A DNA stretch of 64,000 nucleotides, from assembly GCA_002633005.1 (NCBI GenBank), contig NMRA01000048.1, positions 186,001-250,000 of the forward strand, written 5' to 3'. The translations under genes were made by a program, and so were the position numbers. The notes beneath the pieces are model-generated. The model had not been told where the DNA came from, searched no databases, and saw only the letters and a list, made by a program, of their open reading frames with translations. This DNA comes from Phoronis australis. Taxonomy: Eukaryota; Phoronida; Phoronidae. Below are positions 36,412 to 51,400 of the stretch, piece by piece. Numbering within the stretch: position 1 is the stretch's first letter; every line of letters starts with the position of its first letter.

Positions 36412-39400
36412 CTGAAATAAACCAGTTGGTATTACTCAAGTGTTCTCAAGTACAAATCACAATAAGCATGAGAATATCCAATTTTTGGTGTTTGCTCACA
36501 TTTTACGGGCCAAGCCAGCTGCTTTAATTGAAGTCACATTTTCAAGCCCTCGATACAGAAATGCTCCAATAGAAAAACACATAATTATTGCAGTAGACAC
36601 TTTTTCATGCATTTTACGTACAAAAAAATTAAAAAGTCTCACTATCTGAATCAGGCTATCAACAAACTTTAACTAGACTCGACCTGAAAAATTTTTGCTT
36701 TGCATGAAATTTTGTTATCTTGGTCAAGTAATGCTTGTAGTAATGGACACCGCTAAATAAAATCCCATATTCAGACTTCAATCATACAATGTTGATTACT
36801 GGCACCCTGTATTACTCTCAAGACAACATTTTTTGGGTCCTTTGTCAATAGCATAGCGCCAAAATATTACTCTGTACAAAACATGGTAACGTGTAACTTC
36901 AACATTTTTACGTCTTGTTAGTTTGTATTTTGTGTTCTTTACGTCTGAAGGGTCCTTATGAAAAGTAGGGTCCTAATGAACAGTAGGGTCCTCTTAAAGG
37001 GACATTGTCATTTCTTTTTGCGCAGAGAAACACAATTTTGGGATTATCGTTGAATGGGATCTTTCAACTTCCTGAAGTTATTAGCTATGACCAGAATTAC
37101 AAAAAGAAACAACAAAATCCATTGTTTTTGTTACAAATCACAAATTCTTGTCGCTGTCTCCCAGACATTCACTAAAACAAGGCCGGTTTCTTTAACCATT
37201 CATATATGCTTAAAATACTATGGTATGTGGGATTTGGGTTAGAGGTAGAGCATTCCACAGCCATTGTGGAGTCAGTAGGTTTCCATTTCACACTACTGCT
37301 AATTTCTGTAAAAAAATCTCACCGAGGATGTCCCCTTAACTACAGTGTTCAGTAAAAATTGAACAATTAAATACATTCTTAATGAGATTCTCTGTAGAGG
37401 CATACCTGTCAAGGCATAGTTGCCCTTCTGCATCAGGAAGTTGATAGGTTCCCTCAGCTGATAGAGATTCAATAACTTGGGGTTTTCAGAGATGAAAGCA
37501 ATATTCTTCAACAGCTTGTCAATATTGGGCTGGTAATACTGTCCGATTTTCGAGTCATACACTCGATTTTCAAGGAAGACCAAGCCAGTTAGCTGGCTAT
37601 AGACACCACATCTATATCCAAACAAAAATTCAAATGTCGGGTCGCTGTCTGTGACAATATTTCCATATGGGTCGTAAGCCAGGTGCTTGACAACTGTTCC
37701 AGCACTGTTAAAAATGGCCGTAGGACTACCAGATGGATCCGTGGCAACGTAATACTGACTGTTTCCCCTGTCCATGGCAATCAGGATGCCATTGGCGTCA
37801 TAGAAGAATGACGTCACCTCTCGTCGTTTGTGACTGTAAGTGTGTGTGACACGATCTCTGTGCAGAATATCCCCGTAGAAATACTGAACAACGTTACTGA
37901 GATGGTCCAACATGACGGCCAGTCGCCCAAGTCCATCATACTTAAACCACACTTTGTAACGAGGAGACTTCACGTGGACCAACTGCCCGAGTGAATTGTA
38001 CTCCAAGTGCTCTTGATTTCTTTTGATCAGATATCCATCGGAATTAAAATCATAAGAAACACCATCGTACGACGATACCTGATCCTTAGAACTGTACTCG
38101 ATTCTTTTAGACACACCATGATGTTCAATAATCTTCAATTTGTTGCTGGCATCATACTGATACTTCCATGGGTGACTACCATCTACCACTGTATCAATGA
38201 CATTACCATCAGCATCATAAACGTACTGATACTGAGTGGTCTCTCCAGCAATCTTCTTCTTCCAGTTCTTGAGACGATTCACTGGATCATAGTTGCACCT
38301 CACCGTGAAAACGATAATGCTGTTAAACTTGTAGTTAGTGACTTTAGGTCTTCCGTACTCATCAAAATCCCTCTGAATTTCAATGTGGTTGTCTTCAATC
38401 ACGTGACGGTTATGGCGCGGGTATAGGAAGCGGAAACGGTGGTAGCGATCCAGTTGACCAGTATCCTCGCGGTACGAGACAGTTACCTCCGGAAGAGTTG
38501 CTCCGACACCAAAACTACCGATGTTGGCGTTTACGGTAATAGGAAGGAAGTTGTTATTGTATGTGTACCTAAATGCGGCATCAAGCAGCACTTTGTTCTC
38601 AAGGGTTGTATTCTGATGACTCACCACAAGGCGGCTAACGAGCGATTTATGCAAGTTATAAATCAGGTGACTCTTATAATCCTCTTGTGTAAGATTGATA
38701 CTCTGTAATAAACCAATCTTGGGATAATATCCATAGGCCACCTCCGATCGGTCAAATATCGTTCGCTCGATTTTCGATCCTGTAGAGTAGGTATACGACC
38801 CTTGATGCATACGCGACGGAGTCATTACCCTGATCACATGACCCTGGCTGTTGTAGTCGCGAATATAGGGCTTGCCGGTGCCAGGCATGAAATACATTTT
38901 ACGCACGAAGCCGAGCGAGGTGAGCGTATAGAAGGAATGATCAGACAATTCAGGTGTGCGCACCCGGATTAGGTTGCTGTGCTGGTCGTAGGTGAACAGG
39001 TATTGCTTGCCACTGGGCATAATGACATCTGTTGACTGGAAAGAGAATCAAGAATCTGGGTAAGTTTTTAATGCAACAATCAGTGCTCGCACTTTACAAA
39101 GTCAGACATGTGCTACATACAGACTTTGCAGAGAATTACAACAGATTGGAGCCCAAGTTCTTCCTACAAGACTGTGTGATAGAAACTACACCACACGTCA
39201 AGTATACATACCACATGGATGCTCTGAATACTACTGTGGCTACTATCAGTTTGATTGCCAAATGTAAAAACACAACGGAACTTGCATCACACTCAACACG
39301 AATTACATTCACTTGCAATACAGTTCACAAATAATTTTGCAAAACGAGGAGCTGCAATGCGGAGCCCAGACATCTAGAGGATGGCAAGGGGTGGTCAGCT

Positions 39401-42400
39401 GCCAGCAAAGCACTAGCCATACCTAGTCCTCCTCTGGACATCCAAGTATTAAATCACAAAATGTATTATACACACAAGAACACTCCATTTGGACAAACAC
39501 GATACACCGGACCGGAGCACAAAACACACCTGACAAAACACTACATAACAACCACTAACGCCTATGGTAACAAAGACACTTGGATCAACAGCAGACACAA
39601 CAAAGTCATTGTAAAAACGACAAAACTGCAAACAGCCTACCAAATCACAACTGATCAATAAGCTTGATTTAAGGGATGGCATCTTTTAAATAACTACACT
39701 AAAACAATTTAACAGCAGTCTAATTTACTAATTAATTACAAAAACACAAACTTGGTATAATCAACTTTGCAGTCAGCAAATTGCATAACTGTAGCATTTG
39801 CACGAAATTTAAAAGACAAGTTATGAAGTCATGAGGTACCACATTGACATCTCCACTATTAGTGTCACTTAGATTTATATTGTGCTAACTATTTTTCATT
39901 AGCAATTGGTGTGCATTTGGTGAGCTGGGAAATACAAAATGCTTTGTTTTTTAGGGAAAAAGTGTGTAAATCTAACCTACGGTGGTGAAGAAATCTGTAA
40001 TTTTTTTAGCTACAACCAAACAGTGCTGGAATGTTAACAATTTGTGCAGTGTGGTGATTCTAATCTGACCTTCATAAAAATAATAACAGACACCCATAAG
40101 TGGCGCATGATGTCACTGATACTAGTTAAATCTTCCATGAAATTTTTGAAGGCGGATCTGCAGAGAAAGAATGCTTTACAGATAAGCTATAGTTTTGTTT
40201 GAACATGTGGGAGAATTTTGAGCTGGATACTTTGACAGACAGCAATGAAAGCAAAGCTTTAAGCATATTTTGCACAGTTATTTCCAAAAACAAGATTATC
40301 ACAGAAATGACATAACCTACGCACAGTGCTTCCAAAGTATAAAGCACTTGAGCACCTTATGAAGCAAGAATCAATAGGGCTAGCAGTGCCCATAATGGGA
40401 CATACTTCTGGCCAGATGAATATAGTAATATAGTACAGAGGATTTTTCTGCATCTTTTCAACAAGTACAAATGTATATAAATATAGGTGGAGGCATGCCA
40501 TGCATATTTTCAATGTCAAATATCTCACCTGCGAAGAGTCCTAGTTCAAGAGGAAACAAAAGCGAAATTTTACTATAAAATCCGAGGCACAAACCAATCT
40601 TCCTAGCCTCAATTTACCTTCAACACACACGCAACAATCTGTCTCATTTAAGTGACTTAACACAAAACACTAGCTAACATACTACGTCTTACATGTTCAG
40701 TGAATAAACACGACAGAAAATGAGAATATATACTAGTGGCTCCCCCTTTATCCCCACATTGTACAACTGTCTTGAGCGAATCAGAGCTGGAGCACGTTTT
40801 GATTCGACTAAACAGCTATGTGAACACACCAAGCAGGGGCAAAATTGTTGTTTTGATATTGAAGCAGGAGTGAGCATATATACTCTGCAAGCTTTTCCCT
40901 TCCATACACCACCAGTGCCCCCACATTGCATCAAACAGGGCTTGGAACGACCAATGACTAAAAATGCGGAAACTTTTACGGCCCAAAATATGCGCGCTAC
41001 CCAGCCTTGAAACAGTTGATGTGAACTTTCGCCGACAAAAATCGGACTAAAAAAAAATTTAGAAAAAAACCGTTAACACCATCAGTAGCATGCGTCTGCG
41101 TCTTTTTATCTCATCCGTCCACTCCCCCACTCCCACCACCACACATTTTTGGCTGCAGAGCCGTAGTATTTGTCACCGCGGTTTACAATCATGCGAGACG
41201 CCATTGGCAATGTTGAAAATTTACGTTCCTCCGAAACATAAAGAGCAACTTCCGCTTTTCGAGGTGAACGTCGTCGGCAACGCCGCGGTAAGAAAGGAAT
41301 TTGCCGCGGAAATTTTATATCAAATCCGATTTTTTTACGTGGAAATATAATAAAATGTGCGGACAGAACATTTGAAAAAAGCAGAAATCCGCGTTTCCGC
41401 GGAAAATTCCAAGCCTTGATCAACTGTGCATGAGAGTCGCCCCTTTTCCAGTCAGCATGGGGTGTGACATTGTCCAATACCCCATAAGTTTGGCCTCTCA
41501 TATCGTATTTGAACACGCACAACTCCTTGTACGGTAGCACGTTTATTTATGAAAGATCTTGTCCTATATTATGGCTGTATGAAAGAAAGCAGTAAGTCTT
41601 CTATTTGTGTTCTTGAAGTGCCATTACTACCCATTGAGGAATGATTCATAATTAAGAATATTATCAGAACCTCGCAAACTCAATTAACAGATCCCATCCT
41701 CCAATGAATCACACTTCTCATAACTTGCTTTTATCCTCTTCTCATAGTCAGTGTCTAAGGCATACCCTGGCCATGAACTTTGTTTCCCCGCCAGCATCTG
41801 CTTTGAACGCTATTGAAAATGTCAACACTTAAGGATGCTCCCTAAGAAGAGACTATTTCATCTCACCTGCAGTGCACTTGTTAATTACGCAAAGTCTCTT
41901 GAGAGGTCAGTGCCTGGTACAATTACTTAATACAAATACAACAAAGCCACATCAAACATGCCTGAACTCCACACTAGAATACAATATTGTAACCAGTAGA
42001 CACACCCCTGCTTCACTCGACACTCACCTTCACACCTGACCTGTAGATGAACCTATAAGTGGCGCCATCTGCTAGTATCTTCCTGATCAGCAAGTGGTTG
42101 TTGTCGTAGATATTCTCCTGCGATAGGTCACCCCTCTGCCACTTGACTAGCGCTCCGTCAGAGTTGTACGTCAAGTTGACATTGACCAGAGAAGTGTTGG
42201 ACTGGAAGAACACTGGTTGACCAGCACGGTTGTAGTGAACCACCAGAAACTGGTTCTGACGACGATCCGTCACCGCTTCAACGCCAGTGATGCGGTTGTA
42301 CTCAAACGTGAACACATTCAAGCCGTTCAACTGCAAAATTGAAAGATCATCAATGAACGTAATGGTGAATCAATTATGATCTTTGTAGACAGACCCAAAA

Positions 42401-45400
42401 CGTATTAATTTGTTTTAATACACCTTTTCATAAAAATCAAGAACATAGAGAAATGTGAAAGATTGCCTAGAACTCTGTCCAGACAATTACGTTTCCATTT
42501 TGAAAACCCAACTTTTTGTTTTACATTTTCTGTCCACATATTTTTATCTTCACTTCCATAGAGAAAATACTAATGGGGTCACGATGTGAGCAAAGACCAT
42601 TTATTTTCCTATTTTACTTTGGTTTGATAGCGTGTTTTTATCACTCAAGTGAGCACAATGAAAATAGACATTTTTCAAAAAGTTGTGTTCTTGATTGCTG
42701 TTTCCTGTGGAGATTAAGCTTTCAAATAAAACTGCAACTGTGTGAACAGAACCTTCGTTACACCACAGAGAACTTAAGAATATACTCTATGAACATTTCT
42801 TCAGGACAGCGGTCATTTAAGTGTCACTCGGCCAAGATAACTTTTTCATGCTTCCAACCACATCTCAGTACACCATATAACTGGATAGGTTAACTGACCA
42901 AAAACAGGCAAACAAACACCGAGTGTCCCAGGGTGTCCCAAAATGTTCACTAAAATACAGTGAAATATGGCTATCAGGAAATGGTTTTACTGGCAACTAA
43001 CGTTTTTTTCACACTTTGAGAAATTCCAAAACCTTGTTTTTGGCAGGTAAACGTAGGAAAAGCACCAGTTAAGTCAAATTTAATTGTTGCATTTTGGCAC
43101 CAAACATTAACAGCTTTGCCAGTACGGGGCAAGTAATGAGCATTTTCAAAACAGCTGACACACTACGTCAGAGATAAATTCAAAAGAACTGTCCAGGCAA
43201 GATTTTTGTGTGAGATTTGAACGAAGAATGCAATAGTGAAATGAGAAGTGCTCATTCTGCTGAGCAGGCAAAGGTTGTAAGACAGTGCGCAGTGCAGAGT
43301 CCGCGAAAATATGTTTGCCCTATTTCTTTGAACAGCTGTAAGGTCACCCTATATTTGACGATGCAAGTTGATTAAAAGATAAATCACAAGTTGTTAGATG
43401 TTCAGTCATAGGAAACAATACATATATGGCGTGACTCTTTTGAACCAGTTGCTTAGTGGTTAAACTAAATGCAAGTCAGCGTTTTTCACAAACAAGACGA
43501 ACTGGACTATGACTCCAGGTCAGGTTAATTTTTGTTATAACACACACACTACTGTTTGTGGTTAAGGTGTAAACAGGTACGTGCAGTTACAAACTAAATC
43601 CTTGAATATTACATTTGAAAATAAGAATAAAGAAAGTACGCATACATTAAAAACCAAAAGTTCCGGGTGGAACACGGTTTGTCAACCACGTTATGTAAAT
43701 GCTACAGAGTGGAGAAAAAACAGGCTAACCATAACACCATGTATTGAAAAGTTAGAATGTGTAATAAAAGTAAGTGCAAGGATGGAAGACATCCCATGGA
43801 TATTCACAAGGAAAAACATGTAACCTTGTTATGGTTAAGACTATTTTGCTCCTCATCCGTAGCATTTTACCATATTGCACAGTTGAAGAAGAGCACACTC
43901 CTTGCAATGATTGGTTTTTAACACTACTATGTGTGCTGCCTATGTATAATCACATTAGTATCTGAATGATATCACCACCTCGTGATGTGCTGTTCACACA
44001 CTGAAATATTGGACATCCAAACTGATAATCAATACCACAGTTTAAGGGCATCAAAGTGTGGCTTTCAGCAAAATGTTTAAAAAAACAAGTAACCTAGATG
44101 CATACCATGTGAACTACAGTACAAGACAAAAGTAATCAGACAAAATACCATTTCCCTGTAATGACGGTTATTTCTATTAACATCAAAATTGACAAGTAAT
44201 TATCATTAAGGTGTCAAAATTCTAATTACAGAATGTCTTAGCCACCTAACTAACGTTCCTGTATTGCTTTACGTGACATGTAATTATCATGCTAGAGCAA
44301 AATAAAAAAATGTAAAAGAAAAACTTTCCTGTGAATTCCCCTCCATTCTCAGTTATCAAGGGAGACGACTTCGACGAGAAGTTTAGGGTCATTTTGTCTG
44401 AATACTTTTGACTTGTGATGTAAAACCAGTGAAGCGTGCTTATCTTATAAACCAGCGCAAATGCAGTAGCCATTAGCAAGGTGTTTCACCCGCAGGTTAG
44501 TAAGTTAGTCGAGGGACATACCGATAGTTGTTTAGTACTGTTGCCAGGTGTGACATGCGTGTTTTGTGACCGACGACGATGACGATGCCTATATTTCCCT
44601 ACCCTCAGTCTCCGTGCGACTGACTGAACATCCCGGCGACTCCTGGTGTCTTTCTGTGTCACATAGCGCCACTCCATGCGGTGCGACGGAGTACCCGGCA
44701 CCTGGATCTTTTGCTTCATCTGCATTGGGTATTGGGTGCCTAGCAACGGGTGCGGGTTAGTCTCCATGATAACCGCCATGCCCGATGGATACTCAACAAC
44801 AAGAGAGCCGTCGTTGGAAAATGTCACATTAGTTTTAGTTTGTCCTACAAAATGATAAAACACAGAACATCAGAATAACCAAAACAACTGAATTTGATTC
44901 TCAAAGTCAAGATCTGCCCCATGAGATAGTTGCCAGCAACAGATTATGAAAAAAAAACAGCTGTGGTCAACGGCTGTAGTGTAGAGAAATACATACGGTA
45001 GCCAGCTAGCTACTTTAGCAACAGACTCACCAATCCTCTTACCTAAGCAAACTGTCAGGACGAGCACAAGATGATGTTGGTGGCCACTCTTCACTAAACT
45101 AAATGAGACTAGGTGGGCGACGATGCTGAGCAGTGACTATGTATGGAGATTTAGCTCAGCTGGGACAAATGTTGGTTTAACGAGTTACACCTCCAGTTGC
45201 TTGGAACATTGTGCAGTGGGCATTCAGACAGAAGGGGCATTTTTTACAATTTAAATGTTAAAAAACAGGCATCACATTATTGTACCGAGATTAAAATCTA
45301 GTTTGAAAACACTGGCAAAGACGAACAAAAGCGATTAATTAGTTAATTAGGCAACAGTTAGAGAACATTGGAACACGTGATTTCAGAGAAAGGGACTACC

Positions 45401-48400
45401 ATGCTGAATGAGAATGATTTTAAAGATTAGACGAAGTGCAAAGTGACATGTTAAGTATTGTGACTTGGTTACACGTCTCATGGACAGTCTTGCACGGTTA
45501 ACCAGAGAACAGACATTTCTAGTGAGAACTGGTTTGTCCAAGCATTATCAAGTGAAATTTGAACAACTTTTAACAATAACACCAAACTCCCAGTTAAAAA
45601 AAAAAACCCTAAAAACTGATTAAATGAAATACTTTATGAGAAAAGCAACTTTCTCATTAGGTGTTTTTATCACAGGGACATCTAAGGAATTTGGCAACAA
45701 GGTATACGTTTTCAAACAAGAAAAACAGGTTTCAGTTAGGTAATTAAAGACAACAAGATGTAAATCATCATCTAATGCGCCTTAATTACAGCTGGGAATG
45801 AACTGGGAATTTGGAGATGTCAGAGAGTGAAAAGAAGACCATCAACAAGAAAGCCACACTTGCCATGCTGAACGATAAGCTGGTTGCCGTTAGCGATCAG
45901 TTGCGGACCAGATGCCACGCCCGACGTGTCGACATTAACAACAGCACCTGTCGAGTCAACATTTGTGCCGACGGAGGTTATCTCCCCTGTGGGTTGGACC
46001 ACTGTCAGCAGACGACCGTTGGAGTCGAAATCGTAAAAATACGTCTGCCCTGCACTGGTTGCTTTGGACAACAAAAGGCCCGTATCATCGTCGTAGGTTA
46101 AGGACACAGTTGATTTATCTGGAAGCGTGACTTTTTGCAGAAGACCTCGGCTGGTCACCTTGACCTTGCATATTTGGCCGCCTGGAGTGACAATTTCTTT
46201 AGCATCGTAATTGGAGTGGCGACGGATCTCGACTTCATTGTGACCCGAATCTGTGACCTTTGTCAGACGACCATAGAATGTATTGACATCATAGGTGAAA
46301 AAGTACATACTTCTGTCGGTCATGATATCTTTGGTCATTATGTGTTTGCCGTAGCGGTTGAACACGTAAATTTCCTGCGTGTCAGGGGAGACAACTTCAT
46401 ACTGACGTCGGCGGGTCGCTGATGGAATACTGGACAGTATGGAGTGCACCCGCAAGTTCCCCATATCAGCCACATGCAAGACGCCATCTGGTGTCACTGT
46501 GAGAGATGTTGGCTGATGCAAAAGAGCTTCAGATGCCATGATCTCGTCAGGGTTGTAACATTTGCACCCGGGCTGCGAGCAGTCGCATTTGGATCTGGAT
46601 CCAACATAATGTGAGATCTTCCCATCTGTGGTGATCACACGCACTCTGTGTATATGGCGATTGTCAGTCTCCACAATATAGATGTCACCTTGTGGTGCAA
46701 ATGCTATATTATGCGGTGAGATGAGCAGGATATCACGTGCCTGGTCATTGCTAAGGCGATCGTCGCCAAGGAGACTGAGCCCAGACCTCCTGCTGGTGAC
46801 AGACGGACAGTGGATTGGACGTCCAGCAACAATCAGCACCTTATGATCTGAAGTCAGCTTCAGCACCAGGTTATTGTCAAGGATCTGCAAACTGCCATCT
46901 ATTGGACTGATGGCAAGTGACGTAGGCCAACGCAGTGTCACCTAAAAGCATAGCAAACATTTCGTTTTAAGATCACGCAAACTGGTTGTGAAGAATTTAA
47001 TGCTCATACACAGCACAGAAGAAAAAAATCTGACAAATTTCACTAAGATATTTCACCAAACTTAGTGTGAATATATATAATTGTCATAAGTAATCATCTC
47101 ATTAAAATTTTTGCCAAACTTCACGGTGATCCTATCACCTGTTTGGTAGATAATCAAAGAAAGGATGACCGAAATACTAAAACTGACACACCAGGAAAAC
47201 GTGACGGAACATTCCAAAAATTGTCGCGTGACACACCCTCTTCAATACATTTACCAAATTTTGTAAAGATCCATCGAGAAACTTGGCAAATACAAAAACA
47301 TATGGATATGCGGGTGTATAAAAAGGCACACTGGAGTAACAATTAAACCAGTTCTCCCAATATGACATGAGTAATTACCGGTACAAATTTGGACTGCAAA
47401 ATTATGGCGAAAGTTATATATTACAACCAAGAAGTTGATAACAGTGTTGATAAAATTGTGTAGGACACAGGACACGCCACTCTTGTGCATAGTTTGCATA
47501 TCAGGTTCTTCTTGAGAGAAGTTTCGAGTTTGCCAGCCTTTTAAAAATGCAAAAGTTTCCCCTACCTCATCCCTGTTGGCAGGTCGGTCACATGGTAACG
47601 GGTTCCAGTCACCTGGCTGACCTTGTGACCCCAGAAGGGTGTGAATTTTCCCGTCAGTAGTTATGGTGCGGATATTGGCACCATCGGCGAAGTAAATCAC
47701 ACCATCTTTGTCAATGGCAATTCCTGAGTAAAAGCCAAAAAGTAATAAGATTACACTAAGTTTTTTCAAGGAATGGTTAGCATTGCCCTGAATTTATTTT
47801 TGGCTAAAACATAAAGACATTATCACTACATGGTGATACCTCAAGAAGTCTTACGTGTTCATGCATTTAGAAACCTGTGCTCATTAACTAAAAAAAAAAC
47901 ACCCGCTCACATCAATTTCAGTCAAGATCTTGTGTTATTTTTTGAAAAGCTACACAAAGGCAAATAAGCAAGAGTAATCGAGGTTTGAAATGCCAGGATT
48001 TGCCAAGCGGTGAGTAGAAAAACAAATTCCACATCATTTTTGCAGGTCTCAAGTGGATTTTCTTGATTGAAAGTGAGCAACAAAAAAATCGTACCACAGA
48101 CTGGACTTCCAAAAAAGTAACAAGAATCAACTACGCTTTTATGACCCAACAGATATTGAGTTGATTTTCACATAGTTTCACAATTCAAAACATTTACCAC
48201 TAGTAAATAGTCAACTGGCAACACCACTGCGTTAACAATAAAAAGAGAAAGCTATTAAATTCACACTTCACCAATTACAATACCTTTTGGGTGAGACAGT
48301 TTTGCGTTCACCGCCATTCCTCCGTCACCGCACTTGTCTGGGTCACCAGGGTCGCACTTAAAACCTGTCCCAGCGACAACGTCAAAGTTTCTTTCAACGT

Positions 48401-51400
48401 TTCTTGGAGTGCCCATGACTTTGATGCGAAGGATCTGCCCAAGATGCGAGTCAGAGATGTACAGCTTACCGTCCAGAGGACTGACGCTCATGTAGTACTT
48501 GTAAGGGACCAAGGCGGATCTAAAACAAAGATGGCGAGATACAAACCCAGTGTCATGGGTAGATGAAGTACTGTAAGGAATGAGAGAGGAGGAAGGCCAA
48601 ATGTGACAACAGTACTTTACATAGGATTTCAAAGCACAAGTCTAAAAGGGGGGAAGGTCAGAATCTCAACAGTATTAATTAAATCATCCTATGTATGACT
48701 TAGAAGAAACATGTGTGCCAGGACACTAGGTTTTCATCGAGCTATGTCTACAGTAAGAAAATTGACTTTCAGTGCCAAAAAGAAAAAAGAGGCACTATTT
48801 CAGGAACAAGATGAAATTGTTGTTAATGCACAACAGAGCTCCTACCACAGTTATTGCAGACCCAACTCTACAAGTTCCATGTTTTGTTAACAGTACCAAT
48901 AGACCCACAAATTAATTAAACACTTAATAGTAAGCATAAAAATGATGAAATCTACATAAAGCTATCTACAGCGACCCTATACCCAGACAAAATTTAACTA
49001 AAGCGCACCGCAATGACTTTAAAACGGTATTAGAACATTCAGTCTCTGGCTAGTAAGTCAAATCTACACGTTCTTGTGCAAACAAATACGCTTCACACGA
49101 TTAACACCATCACACCACGACATAGACGTTAGTATTGTATCAAACACATGTTATGCAGATCTAGCCAAAATATATTACCATGCACTCAAACATATAAATA
49201 ACAGAAATGTGTTATGAGTTATATCATGCTCATGCCACGCAGGGTTGGCAAAGAATGACAAAATGTTCGCCGACAATAACTTCACCAAACGAGTTAATGT
49301 TAAAATGTTATAAAAGTTTAATTTTTATTAATAAAAATCGAAAATTATCGTAAAAACAGACAGTTATGAGGCCACATTGTTTCAGCTATAACATCTAAAA
49401 ATTTTAATTCTCACACACTAGTTGTAGAACTTTTATTAACAAGGAAATGTTAAATTTAAATTGTTTCGATTACAGAATGAACAGAAAATTCTAAAACGAA
49501 TTATTGTCGACAACAGTTAACCCTCTTGCCCGACAGACAATATTTCGCCGTGCAGATATACTTACATGGCAATATCCTCGATTCGTTGACTAAAACTATA
49601 AGTAACATTCCCGTCAATACTAAACCGCACGTCATGCAGTTAAGACACACCTTTAATCAGCAGCAACACAACTTTGGGGGGTTAATTCCACGCCAAAACA
49701 TAACACGAAAGATTTAGAATATTAAATCAAAACATCCCCACTCTCAAAAAACCCAAAAACGTAAAATATGACATTTAAATATGGGTGACTGTCAAGTCCT
49801 TGTACTTCATAATGACAGCTTAAAGAAAACTCAGCAGCAGTCATGAATGCCAAATGAAAGATAGAGGCCAACTTTGGGTTCATAAATGAACGTAGATCTA
49901 CCTCGCGGATAAGCTCAGTGAAACAGTGTACTTTTCTCTAATTTAGTTAACAGTACAAGTGGAAGCAATAACTTCAGCCATCTAAGAGCATACCATACTG
50001 TTCTTACACTCATTGTATCTTCAGGGTTCAAGTCAACATCCACAACAGCCTCAAAGCTCCTATCATACAGCACCGTAGTATCCAAAACGAGCAACATTTT
50101 ATAGGCTACATTTGTAACTTTTGGGTTGATAAGGCGCAGTGCCCAGGGACCTTTTTCTCCAAGAGTCTAACAACCAAAAGTTGATTTTGACTTCGGCTTT
50201 TAGTCTGCTCCAAAGCAATCTATGGATTTCTACCTTTTGGATTCAAGCTGTAGACAGATTGTCCGACCTTTAGCCTCAATAGCTCAATTTCGTGAAGCGG
50301 GCAAAGCCATCTGCAGACTGAAGTCAAAGTCAAGAGACAGTGTACTCTTTGAGAAATGGCCCCCACATACGCTTGAGCAAACGGCTGCATTTTTAGAACT
50401 ATGCCATTTTGACTGTGCAATGAATTCTGGGAGATGACCGCAAACATGAGGAGACATGCTGGGTTGCTACACCCTCCATAAAATTGCAGTTAAAGTTTGG
50501 TGTGCAGTCGAAGACTTTTTCTAAATGTCTAGGTGTCATGTTAGTGTCATGCTTTACAGACACCTGTTGGTCACGTGCGACATAGTTACCTCAACAGCAG
50601 TATACTGGTGACATCTCTCATGTTTGGTGACAACTTCCTAATGTAGTTGTAGTCGCCGACGTACAACGAGCCATCGAGTCCACTCGCCATGGCTACTGGT
50701 GCGAGTAGCTTACTGTCTTTCGCGGGGCCGTCACAGCCGTTACAGTCACGTGGCCGGCGTTGGCCATTGCCGAGAATGGTGACGATTCTCTTCGGCCTCT
50801 GTTTCAAGTAGATGTTGGTTCCGTCACCCTTGTGCAAAATACCTATGAAAGACAAAGCATTTCCTTCATACATTCTTAAAGAATGATAAATATCTTGCAA
50901 GCACAGTGGTTTTGATGCCTATCAATTATCAGACTTTAGGTGAGCTAACCAAAAATAATAGGTGTTGATGATTGCATAATTTTGTTTAAGCTGTCCTGTG
51001 GCTACGTATGTAAAATTATATACGTAAGTTAAAAAGATGGTGGCCAGTGAAATGAATTGCAAGACATTAACGTAAAGCTACAAATGTGGCTAAGCTCTCC
51101 GACACAAAATTTATTGTTTTACCTTCTTGATAGTTGTATGTATGGTGAATGTCCAGATTCCATCGACCAATCTCCGATGATGGCATGTCATAGCCACTCA
51201 GTGTCGTCGACTGGCGCTCCCAGAACACGTGCTTGCATTCCTTGTACTCGTAGCCAACAGACACTGCAGTGAGCACAAGAAGGTCAGGTCAATGGACGAC
51301 AGTCAATTACACTACTGACTGACCGGATTGATGAACGGTAATTTGGCAGTCATTTCGTACGAACAAAATTAATGAAATTGTAATTTTTAATTTTTCAAAT

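Noticed and set aside
41106..41540. 144-codon minus-strand frame in teneurin intron 21
   Set aside because: Lies in a probable CpG-rich transposable element; no domain.
43447..43520. TTGCTTAGTGGTTAAA followed by GGACTATGACTCC as a tRNA-like unit
   Set aside because: The B-box match is poor and the cloverleaf does not form; at most a very old SINE fragment.
45141..45175. TTTAGCTCAGCTGGGA, an A-box-like word suggesting a tRNA gene
   Set aside because: No B box or acceptor stem at the required distance.
48270..48283. Donor TTG|GTGAAG as the end of teneurin exon 17
   Set aside because: In phase, but adds four residues (IVIG) at a junction where the family reads PKG followed directly by the next strand; the AAG|GTATTG donor fits better.
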